DNA of 64,000 nt, from assembly GCA_016490735.1 (NCBI GenBank), contig JAEMWC010000154.1, positions 722,001 through 786,000 of the forward strand, read 5' to 3'. Positions 57,965 to 64,000 of this stretch are shown here, in pieces. The first letter of the stretch is position 1. Every line of letters starts with the position of its first letter. The position numbers and the translations under genes are program-made. Under the pieces are notes generated by a model, which ran no database searches, was not told the origin of the DNA, and saw only the letters and a list, made by a program, of their open reading frames with translations. The stretch is from Pachyseris speciosa (Eukaryota > Cnidaria > Anthozoa > Scleractinia > Pachyseridae).

Positions 57965-59145
57965 ATGTCCAAGCTGTTTGTTGTTCTTTGGTTTGGCCTT
58001 GCCGGTTTCGCCATGTATGTCAGTGGCTATTCACCAAAGGGTAGGTACGTTTTATATCCTTCAGAGCGATTTTCAACGTGAACGTACAGCGGAAAACAAA
58101 TCCAAAGCGGAAGTAATTACTTTGGGCCCAGTTGCTCGACGAGAATAATTTTAAGCTCAAACCCGGGTTAAATACCATGACAACCTATAGGTTTTAATAT
58201 CATCTTAACCAGTGGTTAGCACTAACCATGCTTTGAGCAACTCAGCCCAGCTGGCCTATCACAACGAGCAAAAACAACGGAAAAAGAAACAATCAGCATT
58301 TGAGGAAAATACATGTTATGATTGGCGTCAAACGTCAGGGAAAAACAGGTGTGACAAACTCACTTAACTGGTTTTAGGTTTGCAACTCATTGGTTGATAA
58401 AATGGCAAGAATTTTGCCAAGCAATCACAGGCAATGGCCTCTTCTTCTAATTCCACTGAGTTTAAAAGTAGCCCGAAAAATTAAGGACAAATGTTATCTA
58501 CAGGATTCTACATCGATTAGACAAATATTTCAGGAACAACATTTTTCTCGAATTCAGAGATTTTAACTCCTCTAACACTGCTAATCTTATACTAATCATG
58601 ATGCCATAAACATACAAAATAACCTCTTTGAGAGCTAGAGAATACATAAAATCTTAGCTCCCAGATAATTAGTGGACAGTATATAGGAATGACTTACTCA
58701 AAATGCAACTCTTAAGACCATTTTTTCCCATGAATGGAAGAATATGGCGATAGATTGTTTCATGCGATAAACTGAGGGATCAACAGTTAACAGTCAAAAG
58801 TCAACATGCAATCACAAACGGTCGAAGCTACCGTAAATTCCTCTGAAATAACCTCTGACGACAAAAACTACCAACATTTAAATACACTACGATGAGAGCA
58901 TGCTATTTTTCTTTATTTCGATTTTTATGTACAGATTATGCCCTTCATTTCCCAAATAACGGAGTCACAGATTACGCTAACATCTGGGGTATGCCTAGAT
59001 TGACACAATTTACCTTGTGTTTATGGATGAAGTCACGTGGGAGAAACTGGGGAGTGCCGTTCAGTTACGCTGTACCAGGACAGGATAATGAACTACTTCT
59101 GGAGGACTATAGGAATTTTTATCTGGGGATTGGAGGAAAAGTAAA
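57965..59145 (+). CDS. secreted pentraxin-domain protein, 5' part
   Basis: Two exons seen: 57965-58040 and 58935-59145 (donors GTAGGT and GTGAGT, acceptor ACAG; phases 1 then 2), giving 95 codons. Exon 1 encodes a hydrophobic signal peptide (MSKLFVVLWFGLAGFAMYVS). Exon 2 starts the pentraxin fold: DYALHFPN, then FTLCLWMKSR and VPFSYAVPGQDNELLL, which closely resemble the first strands of C-reactive protein and neuronal pentraxins. Pentraxins are secreted, calcium-dependent, oligomeric recognition proteins, often in innate immunity. The signal peptide is followed almost directly by the domain, so this is a short-pentraxin layout so far. The calcium-binding and HxCxxW parts are not found before 64000, so the gene continues beyond the window or was interrupted; the long intron carries a 1.1-kb transposon. 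Confidence 0.85.
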
Positions 59146-59182
59146 GTGAGTTATATTAATAATGGTAATTTAACTGAGTGGA

Positions 59183-59283
59183 GTGCAATTTGGTCTGAAA
59201 TCATACGCGTGATTTCAAAATCGAAGGAACGCGCAGCGCGAGTTCGATTTGAAATCACAAGTATGATTTCAGACCAAAATTGC
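59183..59283. mobile_element. foldback hairpin
   Basis: TTTGGTCTGAAATCATACGC and its inverse (AAGTATGATTTCAGACCAAA) around a CGCGCAGCGCG core. Confidence 0.75.
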
Positions 59284-59310
59284 ATGACACGAAGTTCAAT
59301 TGCCACTTTA

Positions 59311-59561
59311 TTGCACCCATTTTGAAATCACACAGTTTTTTGTGTCAATATTAATATTTGTTTATCCACGAAATTTGATAGGTTATTATTATTTCATTTT
59401 CATTTTGATGGGTTACAGAAAGGATGCGATTTGTATAGGTAATCACATGATTTCGAGTGCAATTTGGAATAAATAAGCACGAGTAATTTTTTTCAAAGAC
59501 TCACAAAATTGCACGAGCCCGTAGCGCGAGTGCAATTTGTGGTCTTTGAAAAAAATTACAA

Positions 59562-59597
<36 letters not shown>

Positions 59598-60398
59598 GTG
59601 ATTACTTATTAATAATATACATGAAAAAATTGCGAGATAGCTTCTTAACGTTGCAGAAGCAACGCAACGAAGATAAGGTGAACCAAAACAACAGTTTTCT
59701 CGATGTTTTTAAAGCGTTTTTAGCTGTAAAATCTGGCTAAACAATTACAGGCTATAGCTATAAGGCTACTTTGTTTGCTAAGTGTCTATCAAGCGCTGTA
59801 ATTATTACCTTCAGACTTTCTAGTTCGTTATCTTCGCCTTGTTTGTCCTTGTTTGTTTATTAATCTCGGCGTCACTCCATCAACGGACTCGTAATTCCAA
59901 TTACGTCGGTAATTCCCTTCTCTGGACACCACTGTTTCCAAACAGACAGCTAACATACAGTGCTTTTCGCAGCCGTTTCTCCTTTTTTGAGCTGTTTTGC
60001 AGCTTCTCTGCTGTTATTGCGGTCACGAAGAAAGAAAACCTGCTCAAAAAGCCAGCCATTGTTTTGGCTCGCAGAGTCGCTTGCAGCTCTTCAGACTTTG
60101 CGCCATTCAGAGGCCGCGTTTGATTGGCTCAATCGCAGCGCCTTTGTTTATCAACCAATCAGAATCCTCAGTTTTTTACCTTGTTTTGCACTGTATTTCC
60201 TTTTTTCTGCACCGAATTACCTTTTTTCTGCACCGGTGTTTCCTAAAAACTGCATTTCTCTTAGCCAATCAGAATCGAGAAATTTTTTCATGTATATTAT
60301 TAAGAGTAAAAACTGGTGCAATTTGGGAATAAATTGCACTGTTGAGAGCCAATCAGATTGCAAGGTTCACAGTGATTTCAAAATGGGTGTAATAAAAG
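59311..60398. mobile_element. 1.1-kb inverted-repeat element with nested foldback
   Basis: Ends TTTATTGCACCCATTTTGAA and (reverse-complemented) TTTATTACACCCATTTTGAA. A foldback of the 6137 family sits inside at about 59450-59606. Several open frames occur but none with a recognisable domain. Confidence 0.7.
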
Positions 60399-61483
60399 GG
60401 GCTATGTTATGGTGATTTTTTTGGTTGTTGGTTATAATCATTTCATATCCAGCAAGCCCGAGTAGAATAATTGTTTTATTAAAAACTCTACGACGCATAA
60501 TTGAGAATCTGAAAAAAAAAGTGGAAGAAAGGAACTCGGAGAAAGAGAAAACCGAATAAAGGAAACATTTGTCCATCACATGACTAAACAAAAAGGGCGC
60601 GAACCTTTCGGTATGTTGCAACGTTTCCGACCGAGAATAACGTTGAAGCTTCACTTTAGCGTCCTTTTTGGACAAAGTGCAGAGTTTATTTGCTCTGAAT
60701 GGTTGTAAATGGTCAGTAGTTTGGTAAAAACTATTCAGTCATTGCTTAAAGAGGGTGGAACGGTTTACACATAGATGTACGAGCCGAAGGAAGCGAATTT
60801 TGTAATACATCAAAATAACAGCACCATGGGAGAATTTCATCAAAATGAAGACACAATTTCAATTTATTTTGATGGACTGGAACATTGTCTCACCAGACCT
60901 GGTTGAAAACAAGATATGTGAGGGATAAGCAGGACAAATTTCCAGGTTATGCTTCAAGAAATGGCTTATAGAAATTTGTCTCGATGCGTGGAACAAAAAC
61001 TGGCACCGCGTCCGAACAGAATAACAAAAACAACAACAAGAAGGGCGATTCTTCTCATTTTTTGCAAAACATCATATCTGTAATCGGAAAGTAACAACAA
61101 CAACAATTTATTGACAAATTCAGATAGGTATAAGAAAGAAGCTTGTCCCGCAAATAGCCGCAAAGCTAGTCGAGGCGGGACAAGACGAGCACGAGAACAT
61201 ATCAGAAAAGACAAATAACAATGAATTACAAACATGCAACGGAAAACTTAACTTTACATAATAATGCGGGTTGATTAAGCTATGCAATAAAATTAAAATA
61301 AATTGCAGGTAATTTTATTATCATTAATATTGCAATCAAAAAGAGATGAAGAGGGAAAGGAGAATCAGATTATATACTAGCAAAAGAGAAAGACAAAAGA
61401 GGATCAGTTTTTCGTTAGGTCAATTATCGTTTCCACTTCAATATAGGAGTCTACAGTTTGAAGTAAGTCAAACAACTTTCCTT

Positions 61484-61750
61484 TTAGGGATTTTTTTTAA
61501 AGGATTTTTTTGCACTTCTTTTTAGAGTTGTAGGTATCCCATTCCAAATATTGACTCCAACACGCGAGAAAGCATTTCGTGTGGCATTAATGCGAGATTC
61601 CTTTGTATAAAAATGATCAGAGGTAGAGGAACGAGTTTTATAGGAATGGACACTACATAAGGTTGCAAAAGGATTCATAATACAAGAATTGAACAGGTAA
61701 TATTTTTGCTTTAACGAAAAATGGTATGGCGTGGTCGTTTGTTTCAGCAA
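61484..61750 (-). mobile_element. LINE reverse-transcriptase tail
   Basis: Minus strand: SYKTRSSTSDHFYTKE, then INATRNAFSRVGVNIWNGIP and LKRSAKKSFKK: C-terminal end of a non-LTR retrotransposon ORF2, 5' truncated. An ACAACAACAACAA stretch near 61095 may be part of its 3' region. Confidence 0.7.
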
Positions 61751-62541
61751 AATATATTAGCCGCAAGGCGTGCTTTTGATGGACAGGAATTTGATCACGG
61801 AAAGTTTTACATGCATTGCCCCGGGAAATAAGACCATAAGTTATGTAAGGTACGATTAGTGACTGTTAAATATTTAGAAGGGTGCAAGTAGGAACAATAT
61901 GCCGTAACCTTGCGATTAACCCAATTGTCTTACTTATTTTTTGAAGCTGGTGATTGATACGTTGCATCGACTGCAGGTCAGAACATTTTTAATGTGTGTT
62001 AATTTTTTAAAAAGTGTCACTGATCTCTGGAACGTTTTCAATAGTGGATTATTGCTGAAGTTCTTGCTTGTTCAGTTTGTTTTGAATAGCGTACTGGTCC
62101 GTGAACATAGTTACAGATTGGTGACGTCGACACTTGTTGTTGAATACATATTTTCAAAACCGTTTAGTTAAGTTCAAAAACTTCATCGGTGTCTCCGTAA
62201 ATAAAAGTGCGTTTTGCTATAAGTCAACAGCCCGGCAAATTTTCTTAGCGCTGCAAGAAATGTTTTAACACGATCCCAGCACTGTTTCTTGTCGTTCTAA
62301 AGCACTCAGCAATGAAAAGTTGAATTCCATTTGTATTTCGGTTCCAGTTTCGAAATTTCTACTCGTTAAATCCGCTGTGAGACGACTAATGTTTTAATGA
62401 CTGCCGTTTCGAGTGAAAATTTCATTGAGCTTTGTCTGTTTGCTGAAGCGTTCATTGACCATATAAGGTAGTGCAGGTATATGAGCTGAGAGCCTGTGTC
62501 CAGTTAGCCAATGAAAATGCTGGAAATCTGATATTTAATAG

Positions 62542-62569
62542 TTATACACGCACGGCCGTGCGTGTATAA
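62542..62569. repeat. perfect 28-bp palindrome
   Basis: TTATACACGCACGG followed immediately by its exact inverse, with no spacer. Directly followed by AAGTGACG. Confidence 0.95.
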
Positions 62570-64000
62570 AGTGACGTGTGCAAATTTCCTTCTCGCCGAG
62601 AAATTTTGAGTAATTCGGTAAATATTTCTCGAAGCTACGGTCGAAACTTGAATAATGGAAAACCAAGGGGAGGATTTTCCAATCTTTCAGTCGGTTTAGA
62701 GACACGTTGGACACAACAACAAACATTATGTAACAATGAAGCACAGCCAGACCGGGAGCGTTTTGCAACTTTGTCGGAGACAGACTGAATACAGCAGATT
62801 CTGACGGAAAAACATTCCGCGAACACTAAAAAATCCACTAATTGGGCTTTGGGAACATTTAAAAGAAATCTTTTCACAATTTATCTACATTTTATTCTAC
62901 TTTAGGAGTACGAATTAATTTTAAAAACAGTATCGCACTAATTAAAAAAGAAATACGAAGCTAATTTACAGATTAGACAAAAACAACAACTTCGTCAACC
63001 AGTTTTCCTGTTTCCTCCTGGTAAACTTTATACACTGACCAAAATGTTATTATTATTATTATTTTCTCCAAGTTTGGTGCACATCAGAAAAGATACAAAT
63101 ACCGCTAGAAGAAATGTGAAATGGCCAATTTAACACTAACCTTCGCAGATTTTACGCAGAGCCCAGAAATAAATCCGGAGATGTGTACAGTAAATTAACA
63201 CTCCTTGGTTTTAACGATATCTGAATGCACCTCCATTGAAAAAAGGTCTGAAGCTCTCTTCCGATCCAAGCCGAAGATTTAAAAGGTCAAACGAAATACG
63301 ACAGTTGTTAACTTGAAGCGTCAGGAAAAAGAGGACGTAAAACAACCGGCGATTGAAAACGAAGATTTGCTGTGGCTAAAACTGGCCTCGCAGGTTCTGG
63401 CCTTGAGCAGTCTTTCTCTTCGTCTTCTAAGATGTTTACTAAAACTTGAGTATTTGGACTTTGTTTGTCTATACATTTCATTGAGCATTTTGACTTTGTT
63501 TGCCTACATTTTCACTTAATTCGAAGAAGCGAAGCTATCTTTGGCAATTTTTGAAACCAGATGAAGCGTTCTCGCTCAACTGTCGCTCAATTAAGTGATT
63601 GTGGCGTGTTTTTAACCAACCAATAGGATCCTTTGTCGTGCATTGTGAGAACTTTGTCGTCAATCACAAATAAAACATGTTTTAGCGCCCAAGTTGTTGT
63701 CGCAATGTTATAAAAGAATTGTTTCATGCTTTTAGCTGTGCGTATATCGAGTTATGGATGCACTTAGGAAGTTTGGAGAGCACTCAAGAAGCTAGAGTTG
63801 CTCGAGGAGCAGCCGAGAGCAACTCTTAAGCCCCGGCTACACGTTGTAACATTGTTAGAAGAACACGTCCCAATATTGTTGTAAGAACGCTTCTAACAAT
63901 GTTGGATACTCATATAACATTGTTGGAAACACGTCGCTTCGGGTTTCTGACTTGAACAATTTCCACCTTCGCCATTAGGCTTGCGGATTGGAGACTGGGC

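Larger units (their letters stand above)
59146..64000 (+). other. intron 2 of the pentraxin gene, to the window edge
   Basis: Begins with donor GTGAGT at 59146. It contains foldbacks, a 1.1-kb transposon and a LINE tail. I found no continuation of the pentraxin domain up to 64000. The last 170 bases (from ~63830) are the left part of another inverted-repeat element (GCCCCGGCTACACGTTGTAA). Confidence 0.55.

Noticed and set aside
59839..60415. Several overlapping 90-150-codon plus-strand frames
   Set aside because: They overlap in all three frames inside a non-coding inverted-repeat element and have no domain.

Overview
The window reads as nuclear DNA of an animal, most likely an anthozoan cnidarian such as a stony coral. 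Genes are split by GT-AG introns, DNA is AT-rich, and introns and spacers are packed with short inverted-repeat transposons, tRNA-derived SINEs and 5'-truncated LINE tails. The encoded proteins are clearly metazoan (two Bcl-2 family genes, an SLC25A18/A22 mitochondrial glutamate carrier, a V-ATPase E subunit, a pentraxin). The cnidarian placement is an inference from the repeat types and protein similarity; the species cannot be named from sequence alone.

Layout. 466-7577 (minus): a BCL2L13 (Bcl-rambo)-like gene, complete at its 5' end. 7578-12090: spacer with a tRNA-derived SINE, inverted-repeat elements and a LINE tail. 12091-23282 (plus): a four-exon Bcl-2-fold gene with a BH3 motif, no membrane anchor and a BID-like architecture; its introns hold a deep stack of nested transposons. 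23283-33451: repeat-rich spacer with a ten-unit ~119-bp minisatellite. 33452-40692 (plus): a ten-exon SLC25A18/A22 gene whose assembled product is 323 aa. 41527-53070 (minus): a nine-exon ATP6V1E gene whose product is 226 aa; it is tail-to-tail with the carrier gene. 53071-57964: spacer with a long foldback element and a short kinase-like remnant. 57965-59145 and beyond (plus): a secreted pentraxin gene whose remaining exons lie outside the window or were not found.

The main observation is the gene set. BCL2L13, BID, SLC25A18 and ATP6V1E1 are neighbours on human chromosome 22q11, and their homologues occur together here, with the carrier and V-ATPase genes convergent in both. This looks like a microsyntenic block older than the cnidarian-bilaterian split. 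It gives positional support for calling the 12091 gene a BID homologue, although its BH1/BH2 remnants are less degenerate than in vertebrate BID.

Functionally, the two Bcl-2 genes and the carrier act at mitochondria (apoptosis or mitophagy, and glutamate import), while the V-ATPase subunit acts at acidic organelles. Nothing in the sequence shows co-regulation; the linkage is reported as linkage only.
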